Source of the DNA: Saccharothrix espanaensis DSM 44229
Lineage (GTDB): Bacteria; Actinomycetota; Actinomycetes; Mycobacteriales; Pseudonocardiaceae
DNA: 64,000 bases
Assembly (NCBI RefSeq): GCF_000328705.1
Contig: NC_019673.1
Span: forward strand, 7,761,501 to 7,825,500
Direction of reading: 5' to 3'
Below are positions 18,075-26,168 of the stretch, piece after piece. The stretch's first letter is position 1. Each line of letters starts with the position of its first letter. The notes beneath the pieces are model-generated. The model saw only the letters and a list, made by a program, of their open reading frames with translations. It had not been told where the DNA came from and made no database searches. Both the position numbers and the translations under genes were made by a program.

Positions 18075-18190
18075 CCACGCCCGGGTCCGGTGCGGTGAGA
18101 TCGGGGCCCGAGTTCCTGACTCCCGGGCCTGGTGCCCGGTCACAGTGGCGGGACCGTGCCGGATTCGCACCGGCTTCCTCGCGTACCCCT
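18075..18190 (-). promoter_or_regulatory. Cobalamin riboswitch
   Basis: On the minus strand the conserved core GCCGGTGCGAATCCGGC, then GGTCCCGCCACTGTGA (B12 box region), then GAGTCAGGAACTCGG occur in the right order between the TetR gene and the chelatase start. These match the cobalamin (AdoCbl) riboswitch consensus. The 5' edge touches the TetR stop codon. It should lower expression of the downstream chelatase-cobO-cobB-cobM-cobL-cbiG run when adenosylcobalamin is abundant. The exact ends are approximate. Confidence 0.92.
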
Positions 18191-18809
18191 ACAGCCCCGG
18201 CATCGTCGCACCTCGGCCGACCGGCTCCAAGTCCCCGGTGAGCACCGCGCGGGCGAGCGCCATCACACCCGACCGCACCCGGCGGGCCGGCAGGCCCAGT
18301 CGGCGGACCAGGTGGTGGACCACCTCGCCGCGCAGGTTCGCCAGCAGCGCGTGCGCCAGGTAGTCGGCGTCCGCGTCGGGTCTGACCTGCGCGATCAGGT
18401 CCGCCAACCGGCGGTGGGTGAGGGCGAGGTCGGCGTCGCAGGACTCGCTGCCGGCCGACACCCGCTCCAGTGCCCGGATCAGCGGCAGCGAGGCCAGCAC
18501 GTGGTCGAACAGGGTGCCGACGAACGTGATCACCCTCTCGGCGGCCGGCCGGTCGACGTCGGTGACGAGGATCTCGGCCTCGGCCCGCCAGGCCAGGGCG
18601 CCCTCCGCGACGACGGCCTGGATCAGGCCCTCCCGGTCGCCGAAGCGGCGGAACAGGGTGCCCTTGCCGACCCCAGCGGCGACGGCGACCTCCGCCATGT
18701 TCACGCCGTCGAGCCCGTGCTCGCCGATCAGCCGGGCGGCGGCGGCCAGGATCGCGGCGCGGTTGCGCGCGGCGTCGGCCCGTTCGGGTCGTTCGGGTCG
18801 TTCGGCCAC
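18189..18809 (-). CDS. TetR-family transcriptional regulator
   Basis: The 206-residue protein has the TetR DNA-binding domain: RNRAAILAAAARLIGEHG, then MAEVAVAAGVGKGTLFRRFG (helix-turn-helix near residues 38-57). The variable C-terminal region should bind a ligand. The N-terminus has repeated ERPERPER, encoded by a short GGTCGTTCG tandem. GTG 18809 is preceded by GGGAGG. Palindromic operators lie between it and the divergent quinone-oxidoreductase pseudogene, so it probably repressed that gene and itself. Its stop abuts the cobalamin riboswitch. Confidence 0.88.
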   Translation of the reverse strand: MAERPERPERADAARNRAAILAAAARLIGEHGLDGVNMAEVAVAAGVGKGTLFRRFGDREGLIQAVVAEGALAWRAEAEILVTDVDRPAAERVITFVGTLFDHVLASLPLIRALERVSAGSESCDADLALTHRRLADLIAQVRPDADADYLAHALLANLRGEVVHHLVRRLGLPARRVRSGVMALARAVLTGDLEPVGRGATMPGL

Positions 18810-18821
18810 CCGAACCTCCCC

Positions 18822-18884
18822 TTGACAAAAGCGGACCGGCAGTCCGTATTGTAGCCGAGGTCAACCGGACCGTCGGTCCGGTTG
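18822..18884. promoter_or_regulatory. TetR operator pair and promoter
   Basis: A consensus -35 hexamer TTGACA is at 18822-18827. Two palindromes share a CGGAC...GTCCG core: CGGACCGGCAGTCCG at 18832-18846 and a perfect 23-bp palindrome at 18862-18884 centred on T18873. The arrangement suits repression of both divergent genes by the neighbouring TetR protein. A -10 box near TATTGT (18847) would need a 19-base spacer, so the promoter's exact position is uncertain. Confidence 0.7.
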
Positions 18885-18900
18885 TCTCCGAGGGGGCGCC

Positions 18901-19657
18901 ATGCGCGCGGTGCGGTTCACCGGGTTCGGCCCGGCCGAGGTGTTGCGGGAGGTGGAGGTGCCCGACCCGGTCGCCGGGCCCGGCGAGGAACCGGTCCGGG
19001 TCACCTCGATCGGCGTGAACCACGGTGAGACCCTGATCCGCTCGGGCCGCGGCGCGGCGCTGGTCCCGTGGTACCCGGCGGCGGTCACGCCCGACGGGCG
19101 GCTCGGCTCCGAGGTGGTCGGCACCACCGCGGCCGGGCGGCGGGTGGTCGGCGTGCCGTCCGGCGAGGGGTACGCGGAACTGGCCGTGCTCAAGGAGCCG
19201 GTCGAGGTGCCCGACGGCGTGGGCGATCACGAGGCGCTGGCGCTGGTCCTCCAGGGCGCCACGGCGCGCCAAGCGGTCCGGCGGGCGGCGGTCGTCCCCG
19301 GCGAGCGGTCCTGGTGGAGGCCGCCGCAGGCCGGGTCGGCACCCTGCTCGTGCAGGTCGCGGCACGGGCGGGAGCCGTCGTGGTGGCCGCCGCGCGCGGC
19401 GCGGAGAAGCTGGCGCCGGCCCGTGAGCTGGGCGCGCACGAGACCGTCGACTACTCCGTCGACGGGTGGCACGAGCGGGGGGCCGAGGTCGACGTGGCGT
19501 TCTCGTCGGTCGGCGGGTCGGTCGCGCGGCGGTCGTTCGAACTGCTGCGGCGTTGCGGACCGTGCTCGGCGACGTGCTGCCGCCGGCCGACGCCGCCGGT
19601 GCCCACCGGGCGCTGGAGTCCCGCGCCACGACCGGCAAGCTGATCCTGGCCCCGTGA
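18901..19657 (+). pseudogene. Decayed NADPH:quinone oxidoreductase (zinc-less MDR family)
   Basis: Similarity continues across three frames. Frame one gives MRAVRFTGFGPAEVLREVEV to VVPGE (about 19305). Frame two gives VLVEAAAGRVGTLLVQVAAR to SFELLR (about 19550). Frame three ends ADAAGAHRALESRATTGKLI. The first shift fits loss of one G at about 19308 (CGGTC for CGGGTC). At the second, about 50 codons of the usual substrate-domain region are also missing, so the total of about 252 codons falls short of the roughly 320 expected. The AAAGxVG nucleotide-binding motif survives. The gene lies directly downstream of the TetR operators and is probably non-functional. Confidence 0.85.
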
Positions 19658-19694
19658 CCCCGCGACCACTCCTGTCCTACACCGAAGGGTTGAG

Positions 19695-20123
19695 ATGAGC
19701 ACCGACACGAACTCGCTGACCACCGAGGACCGGGAGTTCCTGGCACGTCCCCTGCACGGCTTCCTGTCCGTGGCCGCCGGGCCGGTCCCGCCGCAGCCCC
19801 GGCCGGTGTGGTTCGAGGCCACCGACGAGGGCGCGGTCCAGCTGTTCACCGCCCCGGACTCGCTCAAGGTGCGCCGCCTGCACCGCGACCCGCGCGCCTC
19901 GCTCGTCGTGGCGGCCCCGGTGGGCGAGCGCGAGCGCTGGCTCTCGGTCGCCGGCCCCGCCACCGTCGAACCCGACGGCGCGCGCGACCTGTGCTCGCGC
20001 CTGGCCGCCCGCTACTGGGACCTCGACGACCCGGCTCGCGCCGGCGAGCTCGCCGAGGCCCTGGCCGGCGACTGGGTCCGCCTGGTCATCCGCCCGGACT
20101 CGGTGCGCCGCTACACGAGCTGA
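19695..20123 (+). CDS. PPOX-class pyridoxamine-phosphate-oxidase-like flavin/F420 protein
   Basis: The 142-residue protein matches the split-barrel PNPOx-like family: LHGFLSVAAGPVPPQPRPVW, then SLKVRRLHRDPRASLVVAAP, with RWLSVAGPATVEPDGA as a later strand. In actinobacteria such proteins use FMN or F420 for reduction of small molecules or heme-related substrates. The ATG at 19695 follows GGGTTGAG. It lies 37 bases after the pseudogene, so both may have been in one TetR-controlled transcript. Its last 13 bases overlap the P450 gene tail to tail. Confidence 0.8.
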   Translation: MSTDTNSLTTEDREFLARPLHGFLSVAAGPVPPQPRPVWFEATDEGAVQLFTAPDSLKVRRLHRDPRASLVVAAPVGERERWLSVAGPATVEPDGARDLCSRLAARYWDLDDPARAGELAEALAGDWVRLVIRPDSVRRYTS

Positions 20124-21298
20124 ACCGCGGGCGTCCCGGCCGGCTCGCCCGGGTCGACCAGGACGCTCAGCGGCGCCCGGAACGAGAGCAGCCCGAGCAT
20201 CGGCGGGGGCTGCGCGGAGGCCAGGCGCAGGTTCGGGAACCGCGCGAACGCCTCGCGCAGCACCACCTCCGCCTCCAGCCGGGCCAGGCCCGCGCCCAGG
20301 CAGAAGTGCCGACCGAAGCCGAACGCCAGGTGCTTGCGCGCGTTCGGCCGGACCGGGCAGAGCCGCTCCGGCTCGGCGAACACCGCCGGGTCCGACCCGC
20401 TGCCGGCGAGCATCAGCAGCAGGTGCGCGCCCGCCGGGACGGCCACGCCCGCGATGGTCACCGGCTCGGCCGCGATCCGCCGCCAGGTGGTGACCGGCGG
20501 GTCGCGGCGCAGCACCTCCTCCACCACCCGCCCGGCCAGCCCCGGCTCGTCCAGCCGTGACCACAGGTCCCCTTGCCGCAGCACGGCGTCGAGCACCGCG
20601 GACAGCAGCTGGGTGGTCGTCTCCTGGCCCGCGATGAGCAGGAAGTAGCAGAGCCCGGCGGCCTCCCGGACCGGCACGTCGCGCAGCGCGCCGAACAGGT
20701 CGTCGTCGCCGCGCGCCGCGCGGAGGCGGCTGGTCAGCCACCGGTGGAACTCGGCGGTCGGCGCGGCGAGCTCGTACTGGCGCTCCAGCGCCGGGTTGCC
20801 CCAGAACAGCTCCAGCGACGCCGTGCTCCACGCCTTGAGCAGCGGGATGTCGACCCGCTCGATGCCCATCACCTCCATCAGCACGATGGCGGGCAGGTCG
20901 CGGGCCAGCGCCGGGTGCAGGTCGGCGACCGGACCCGCCACCCGGGCGAGTCGTTCCCGCGCCAGCTCCGCGATCCGGGGCCGCATCGCCTCGACCCGGG
21001 CCGGGGTGAGGAACCGGGCGACCAGGCGGCGCAGGTCGGTGTGGGTGTCGGTGCCGTTGTTGGCCAGCGTCGGCGGCAGCGAGAAGCCCGCGCGGGCCAG
21101 CACGCGCAGCACCGGGCGCGGGATCGCGGTCACCGCCGTGAGCGCGTTGTCGGGGTGGAAGCGCCGTGGGTCGGCGAGCACCGCGCGCACGTCGTCGTAG
21201 CGGCTGACCAGCCACAACCCGGTGGTCTCGTCCCGGTGCACCGGCGCGTTCGCGCGCAGCGAGCGCAGGTCTTCGGAACCGAGCTGGAAGAGGTCCAC
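20111..21298 (-). CDS. Cytochrome P450
   Basis: The 395-residue protein has the heme-binding motif FGFGRHFCLGAGLARLE (Cys near residue 345), the I-helix oxygen-activation motif LIAGQETTTQLL and the K-helix EVLR. It is a soluble bacterial-class P450 (monooxygenase). GTG 21298 is the start; only 36 bases separate it from the divergent bioF start at 21335. P450s next to bioF can supply pimelate equivalents, as Bacillus BioI does, but no close similarity to BioI can be shown by eye. Secondary metabolism or xenobiotic oxidation are equally possible. Confidence 0.92.
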   Translation of the reverse strand: MDLFQLGSEDLRSLRANAPVHRDETTGLWLVSRYDDVRAVLADPRRFHPDNALTAVTAIPRPVLRVLARAGFSLPPTLANNGTDTHTDLRRLVARFLTPARVEAMRPRIAELARERLARVAGPVADLHPALARDLPAIVLMEVMGIERVDIPLLKAWSTASLELFWGNPALERQYELAAPTAEFHRWLTSRLRAARGDDDLFGALRDVPVREAAGLCYFLLIAGQETTTQLLSAVLDAVLRQGDLWSRLDEPGLAGRVVEEVLRRDPPVTTWRRIAAEPVTIAGVAVPAGAHLLLMLAGSGSDPAVFAEPERLCPVRPNARKHLAFGFGRHFCLGAGLARLEAEVVLREAFARFPNLRLASAQPPPMLGLLSFRAPLSVLVDPGEPAGTPAVQLV

Positions 21299-21334
21299 GC
21301 GGGGACGTTAGCCGTCGGATGCGACACTGCCGGC

Positions 21335-22528
21335 GTGAGCGTGAGCACAGAGGCGGCGACCGGACCGGAGTCGGTGTTCGACTGGATCGACACCCGCGCG
21401 CAGGCCCGCGCGAAAGCCGGCCTGGCCCGCCGGGTGCGCCCCCGCCCGGCCGACTCGACCGACCTGGACCTGGCGTCCAACGACTACCTCGGACTGGCCC
21501 GCGACAAGCGGGTGATGGGCGCCGCGGCGGCCGCCACGCTGCGCTGGGGCGCGGGCTCGACCGGGTCCCGGCTGGTCACCGGCTCCACCGAGCTGCACAC
21601 CGAACTGGAGTACGAGCTCGCGAACTTCTGCGGCGCGCAGTCCGCGCTGGTGTTCTCCTCCGGCTACCTGGCCAACCTGGGCGCGCTGACCGCGCTGACC
21701 GGGCCGGGCACCGCGATCGTGGCCGACCAGCACATCCACGCGTCGCTGATCGACGGCACCCGGCTGTCGAAGGCGGACGTCGTGGTGGCCGGGCACTGCG
21801 ACGTGCCGCAGGTCGCGCACGCGCTGTCCACCCGGGGCAAGCGCCGGGCGCTGGTGGTCACCGACTCGGTGTTCTCGGTGGACGGCGACCTGGCCCCGCT
21901 GGCCGAGCTGGCCGAGGTCTGCCGGCAGCACGGCTCGGCGCTGGTCGTGGACGACGCGCACGGCCTGGGCGTGCTCGGCGAGGGCGGCCGGGGCGCGGTG
22001 CACGCGGCGGGCCTGGCGAAGGCCCCGGACGTGGTGACGACGGTGACGCTGTCCAAGTCGCTGGGCGCGCAGGGCGGCGCGGTGCTCGGGCCGAGCCGGG
22101 TGATCAAGCACCTGGTGGACACCGCGCGGCCGTTCATCTTCGACACCGGGCTCGCGCCGGGCAGCGTGGCGGCCGCGCTGGCCGCGCTGAAGGTCGTGCG
22201 CGAGGAGCCCGACCGCGCCACGCGCGCGCTCGACGTGGCCCAGGACCTGGCGTTCCGGCTGCGGGACAAGGGTTTCCGGGTCAGCAACCCGACGGCGGCG
22301 GTGGTCTCGGTCCAGGCCCCCTCGGCCGAGGCCGCGCTCGGCTGGGCCGACGCGTGCCGGGCGCAGGGGGTCGTGGTCGGCTGCTTCCGGCCGCCGTCGG
22401 TGCCCGACCAGATCTCCCGGCTGCGGCTGACCGCGCGGGCCGACCTGACCGAGGCGGACGTCGAGCGGGCGGTCCGGGTGATCAGCGAGACCGGCGCATC
22501 CGCAGGTGCGGTATCCCGTCCTCGATGA
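21335..22528 (+). CDS. bioF: 8-amino-7-oxononanoate synthase (alpha-oxoamine synthase family)
   Basis: The 397-residue protein is a PLP-dependent alpha-oxoamine synthase. It shows LASNDYLGLARDKRV, GAGSTGSRLVTGSTELH, VVDDAHGLGVLGEGGRG and the PLP lysine in TVTLSKSLGAQGGAVLG. BioF condenses pimeloyl-ACP/CoA with alanine in biotin synthesis. Typical BioF sequences have TLGKALG at the lysine; here it is TLSKSLG, still within the family, so a different acyl substrate cannot be excluded. No bioA/bioD/bioB are adjacent. The GTG at 21335 lies 36 bases from the divergent P450; the 3' end overlaps the GNAT gene by 47 bases. Confidence 0.85.
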   Translation: MSVSTEAATGPESVFDWIDTRAQARAKAGLARRVRPRPADSTDLDLASNDYLGLARDKRVMGAAAAATLRWGAGSTGSRLVTGSTELHTELEYELANFCGAQSALVFSSGYLANLGALTALTGPGTAIVADQHIHASLIDGTRLSKADVVVAGHCDVPQVAHALSTRGKRRALVVTDSVFSVDGDLAPLAELAEVCRQHGSALVVDDAHGLGVLGEGGRGAVHAAGLAKAPDVVTTVTLSKSLGAQGGAVLGPSRVIKHLVDTARPFIFDTGLAPGSVAAALAALKVVREEPDRATRALDVAQDLAFRLRDKGFRVSNPTAAVVSVQAPSAEAALGWADACRAQGVVVGCFRPPSVPDQISRLRLTARADLTEADVERAVRVISETGASAGAVSRPR

Positions 22529-22940
22529 ACTCGGCCCCCACCGGCATGAAGCCGAACGAGGCGTAGAAGTCGGCCACGTAGGTCTGCGCGTCCAGCACGC
22601 AGACCCGCCGGCCGACCTCGACCAGCGCGGCCTCCATCAGCCGCCGGCTGTAGCCGCGACCGCGGGCGACCCGCGCCGTGCAGACCCGGCCGATCCGGAA
22701 CGTGCCGTCGGGCTCCTCCAGCAGCCGCAGGTAGGCCTGCGGCTCGGGGGAGCCGTCGGCCTCCAGCCAGAAGTGCCTGGTATCAGGGTCGAGGTCGCGG
22801 CCGTCCAACTCCGGGTAGGGGCAGGACTGCTCGACCACGAAGACCTCGCCACGCAGTTTGAGCAGGGCGTACAGCTGCGCGGAGGTCAGATCCGCTGACC
22901 ACTTGCGGCGCAGCGTGGCGGGATAGGGATGCGAGCGCAC
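22482..22940 (-). CDS. GNAT acetyltransferase, ElaA type
   Basis: The 152-residue protein begins with the ElaA-like LTSAQLYALLKLRGEVFVVE and has the acetyl-CoA-binding segment ARVARGRGYSRRLMEAAL near residue 90. It ends with DAQTYVADFYASFGFMPVG and EDGIPHLRM, characteristic of the family. Substrates are unknown. In M. tuberculosis a GNAT (Rv2851c) follows the chelatase gene, so this is probably the syntenic counterpart displaced by inserted genes. The stop is 47 bases inside the bioF gene on the other strand. Confidence 0.88.
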   Translation of the reverse strand: MRSHPYPATLRRKWSADLTSAQLYALLKLRGEVFVVEQSCPYPELDGRDLDPDTRHFWLEADGSPEPQAYLRLLEEPDGTFRIGRVCTARVARGRGYSRRLMEAALVEVGRRVCVLDAQTYVADFYASFGFMPVGAEFIEDGIPHLRMRRSR

Positions 22941-22960
22941 ACCGCGTTGGTACCACAGTC

Positions 22961-23680
22961 TCAGAGTTCGCCGAGGTAGCGGCTCACCCTCGTGTAGACG
23001 CCCGGCTCACCCGCCCGCGCGCAGCCGTGACCATAGGAGACGACCCCTACCAGCAGGCCGTCGACCACCAGGGGCCCGCCGGAGTCGCCTTCGCAGGCGT
23101 CCCGGCCGCCCTGGGGGTAGCCCGCGCAGAGCATCGCGTCCGGGCGGTAACCGTTGACGGCTTTCCGGCACTCGGCGTCCGCCAGCACCGGCAGGTCCAC
23201 CTGGCGCAGCGTCCGGCTCGGCGGGGCGCCCTCGGTGGTGCGGCCCCAGCCCAGCACGGTCGCCAGGTCGCCCGCGCGGGCCTCGCCGACGCGCAGCGGC
23301 TGGAACGGCACCGGCTCGGCGAGGGTGAGCGAGGCCACGTCGTCGCCGTCGACCACGGAGCGGAACTCCGGGTGCCGGCGGATCTCGCGGACCGCGACCT
23401 GCCGGCCGGCCTTGGTGTCGAGGTCGCGCCGGCCGACGACCACGCGCAGGTCGGCGGGCCGCCGGTCGCGGTCCTGGAGCGTGGCGTGCTCGATCGTGCA
23501 GTGGGCGGCGGTGAGCACCTTCTGCGCCTCGACGAGCACGCCGCCGCAGAAGAAGTTGCCCCGCGCGTCGTACAGCGCGACTGCCCACGGGGTGTCCGGG
23601 GCCTCCCGGCCGCCCACCACCGCCTGGGCCGGGGCGGCGCTGAGCAGGAGCGTGACCAGGACCAGTGCGCTCAGGCGCAT
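22961..23680 (-). CDS. Secreted trypsin-like serine protease (S1A)
   Basis: The 239-residue precursor has a signal peptide MRLSALVLVTLLLSAAPAQA followed almost at once by the mature start VVGGREAPDTPW. The triad is intact: His in VLTAAHCTIEH, Asp in DGDDVASLTLA, Ser in RDACEGDSGGP. Asp before the serine predicts Arg/Lys specificity. ATG 23680 is preceded by AAGGAAG; codons upstream are not family-like. The lack of a long propeptide distinguishes it from the 9439 paralogue. Convergent or divergent neighbours offer no functional link. Confidence 0.93.
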   Translation of the reverse strand: MRLSALVLVTLLLSAAPAQAVVGGREAPDTPWAVALYDARGNFFCGGVLVEAQKVLTAAHCTIEHATLQDRDRRPADLRVVVGRRDLDTKAGRQVAVREIRRHPEFRSVVDGDDVASLTLAEPVPFQPLRVGEARAGDLATVLGWGRTTEGAPPSRTLRQVDLPVLADAECRKAVNGYRPDAMLCAGYPQGGRDACEGDSGGPLVVDGLLVGVVSYGHGCARAGEPGVYTRVSRYLGEL

Positions 23681-23869
23681 GGAGCACTTCCTTAGTGCGA
23701 TCGGCGGGTGGATCACGTTGTGCGTCCGATTGGCCACGAACCGTAGCGGATGCGTCAGGGTGGTATCAAATCCGGAAAATCTGTTGTTAGGATCGTGTAG
23801 CGCCGGAAATTTGCCGGCCCGTGAGGCAGATCACGCTCATCTGTCCGGTCACTGAGGGAGGGGAAACCC

Positions 23870-24484
23870 ATGCACCTGGACTTCACCCAGCTACCGACGT
23901 TCCTGATCGCCTGTGCGGTGGTCGTGCTCACGCCCGGCGTGGACGCCTTCCTCCTGCTCCGGACGTCGATGCGGGCCGGCACCAGGGCCGGCCTGTGGGC
24001 GCTGGCCGGCATCCACACGGCGGCGGCCGTGCAGGTCGGGCTGGTCATCTCCGGCCTGGGCGTGCTGATCGCCCGCTACCCGGTGGTGCTGACCACGCTG
24101 AAGTGGATCGGCGCGGCGTACCTGCTCTACCTGGCGCTGAGCATCGCGCGCAGCCTGCTGCGCCGCGACGCCGCCCAGGACGAGGACCGCGCGGTCGTGG
24201 CCGACCGGCCGTTCCGGCAGGGCTTCCTGACCAACATCACCAACCCGAAGATGCTGCTGTTCAGCCTGGCGTTCCTGCCGCAGTTCATCGGCACCGGCAG
24301 CCCGGCGGCGCAGCTCACCCTGCTCGCGGTGGTCTTCCTGGGGCTGGCGGCGGTGTGGGAGCTGCTGATCGTGCTCGCGGCGAGCAGCATGGGGCGGCGG
24401 CTGCGCCGGCCCGGCGTGACCACGGCCCTGGACGCCGTGTGCGCCGCCGTGTTCCTGACCATGTCCGTCGGCTTGGTCGTCTGA
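23870..24484 (+). CDS. LysE/RhtB-family amino-acid exporter
   Basis: The 204-residue protein has six hydrophobic segments and the family signature TPGVDAFLLLRTSMRAGTRA near residue 22, then GLWALAGIHTAAAVQVGLVI and FRQGFLTNITNPKMLLFSLA. Members export basic amino acids, homoserine or threonine by proton antiport across the cytoplasmic membrane. The ATG follows GAGGGGAAA. The substrate is unknown. A short hairpin lies just downstream, between it and a convergent protease gene. Confidence 0.88.
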   Translation: MHLDFTQLPTFLIACAVVVLTPGVDAFLLLRTSMRAGTRAGLWALAGIHTAAAVQVGLVISGLGVLIARYPVVLTTLKWIGAAYLLYLALSIARSLLRRDAAQDEDRAVVADRPFRQGFLTNITNPKMLLFSLAFLPQFIGTGSPAAQLTLLAVVFLGLAAVWELLIVLAASSMGRRLRRPGVTTALDAVCAAVFLTMSVGLVV

Positions 24485-24499
24485 CCCGCTCACAGCCAC

Positions 24500-24517
24500 C
24501 GGCCCGCGACCGGGCCG
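24500..24517. terminator. Short terminator hairpin between convergent genes
   Basis: CGGCCCG (24500-24506) pairs with CGGGCCG (24511-24517) around a four-base loop between the LysE-type gene and the convergent protease. It is short, so efficiency is uncertain. Confidence 0.5.
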
Positions 24518-24540
24518 TTCGCGGTCACGTCAGACCCACG

Positions 24541-25275
24541 TCACACGTAGTGGGCCACGCGGGTGTAGACGCCGGGCTTGTCCGGACGGGCGCAGCCGAT
24601 GCCCCATGACACGATCCCGGCCGGCTTGCCCGCCACCACGAACAGCCCGCCCGAGTCGCCCTGGCACGAGTCCACCCCGCCCTCCGGGAACCCCGCGCAG
24701 AACATGGACGACTCGTCGTAGGCCCGGTACGCCTTGCGGCACGCGGCGTCCGAGGTGATCGGGATGTCCGCCTCACGCAGCCGCGCGCTCTGCTGACCGC
24801 CCTCGGCGGTGTGGCCCCAGCCGAGCACCGTGCCCACCGTGCCGGGCCGGTACAGGTCCTCGCCGCTCCCCGGCAGGCCGACCGGCTCGTACGGGAACGC
24901 CTTGGCGGTGGTGAGCCACAAGATGTCGTCGCCGCGCTCGGCGTTCTGGAACTGCTTCTGCACCTCGATCCGGACCACGTCGGACACCACGCCCTGCCGC
25001 GTGGTCAGATCGACCCGGCCACCCACCACGAAGAAGTCGCCCGGCTCGGTGTCGACCGTGCAGTGCGCGGCGGTCACCACCTCGTTCGGCCCCACCAGCG
25101 CGCCGCCGCAGAACTGCCGGCCGTCCGGCAGGACCAGCGCCACCACGTACGGGTAGTCGGCGGCGTCCTCGACAACCGTGCCGCCGACCACCCTCGGATC
25201 CGCGACCGCCGGGGTCGCCGCGGCCTGCGGTGCGACGACCACCAGGGCGAGCAGCACTGCCATCAAGGTCCGCAT
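24541..25275 (-). CDS. Secreted trypsin-like serine protease (S1A), atypical
   Basis: The 244-residue precursor has a signal peptide ending near AAATPA, and the mature start is VVGGTVVEDAADYPY. His is in VVTAAHCTVDT, the catalytic Asp in RGDDILWLTT (others have DV/DVA) and Ser in DSCQGDSGGLFVV, where the usual GGP is GGL. It is otherwise typical, ends PGVYTRVAHYV and keeps the Asp predicting Arg/Lys specificity. It starts 44 bases downstream of another protease on the same strand, so the two form a tandem, probably cotranscribed and derived by duplication. Confidence 0.9.
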   Translation of the reverse strand: MRTLMAVLLALVVVAPQAAATPAVADPRVVGGTVVEDAADYPYVVALVLPDGRQFCGGALVGPNEVVTAAHCTVDTEPGDFFVVGGRVDLTTRQGVVSDVVRIEVQKQFQNAERGDDILWLTTAKAFPYEPVGLPGSGEDLYRPGTVGTVLGWGHTAEGGQQSARLREADIPITSDAACRKAYRAYDESSMFCAGFPEGGVDSCQGDSGGLFVVAGKPAGIVSWGIGCARPDKPGVYTRVAHYV

Positions 25276-25319
25276 TCCCGACACTGGAGCCACCCGCCCG
25301 GCCCGCCACAACTCGATGT

Positions 25320-26069
25320 TCACCCCGCCGTGTGAAGCTGCTCCACGATCGCCGCCCGGTAGGTCGACACCCGCGCGTAGACGCCGGGCTTGCCCTTGCG
25401 CGCGCAGCCCTCGCCCCACGACGTCACGCCGATCAGCCGCCCGCCCGCGACCAGCGGCCCGCCGGAATCGCCCTGGCAGGTGTCCAACCCGCCCTCGGGC
25501 ACCCCGGCGCACACCATCGCCTCCGGCCGGAACAGCGAGTACGACGCGGCGCACGACTCGTCCGACACGACCGGCACCGTCACGCCCCGCAGGTACCGCG
25601 ACGTCGCGCCCTGCTCGGAGGTGCGGCCCCAGCCCAGCGCGACGGCCGCGGTGCCCGCCTCGTACAGCGCCGGGTCGTCGGCCAGCCCCAGCGGTGACGC
25701 GGAGGTCGCGCGGCCCAGCGTCACCACGGCGACGTCGCTGCCGCGCTCGGCCGACTGGTGGGCCGGGTGCCGCCAGACCCCGACGACCGGCAGCGCCTCG
25801 CCCTGCCGGGCGTCGGTCTTGTCCTCGCGGCCCACCACCACCCGGGCGATCGTCGGCGCGAACGCCCCGGTGCAGTGCGCGGCGGTCAGCACCTTGGTCG
25901 GCGCGACCAGCGTCCCGCCGCAGAACTGATTGCCGCTCGAGTCGGCCAGGTACACGGCCCACGGGTGGTCGCCGATCGACACCCGCGAGCCACCCACCAC
26001 CCTGGGGTCGGCGCTCGCCGCGCCCGCACCCGCCAACGCCAGCACCAGCGCCACCACAAACGCCCGCAC
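25320..26069 (-). CDS. Secreted trypsin-like serine protease (S1A)
   Basis: The 249-residue precursor has signal peptide MRAFVVALVLALAGAGAASA, and mature sequence DPRVVGGSRVSIGDHPW. The triad is present: His in VLTAAHCTGAF, Asp in RGSDVAVVTLG and Ser in DTCQGDSGGP. Asp at the specificity position predicts cleavage after Arg/Lys. Its sequence is closest within the window to the protease at 9439 (shared GREDK, TSEQ/TSSG, YLRGV/YLLKA regions). It is the promoter-proximal member of the tandem with 24541. Confidence 0.93.
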   Translation of the reverse strand: MRAFVVALVLALAGAGAASADPRVVGGSRVSIGDHPWAVYLADSSGNQFCGGTLVAPTKVLTAAHCTGAFAPTIARVVVGREDKTDARQGEALPVVGVWRHPAHQSAERGSDVAVVTLGRATSASPLGLADDPALYEAGTAAVALGWGRTSEQGATSRYLRGVTVPVVSDESCAASYSLFRPEAMVCAGVPEGGLDTCQGDSGGPLVAGGRLIGVTSWGEGCARKGKPGVYARVSTYRAAIVEQLHTAG

Positions 26070-26168
26070 GGCCCCTCCTCTGATCGAAGCGATGACCAGA
26101 GGTTAGACCGGACGTACGACAGTCATGGGCCGATCAGCCCAATGCCGGGCGGGTTGCACACGTTCGGC

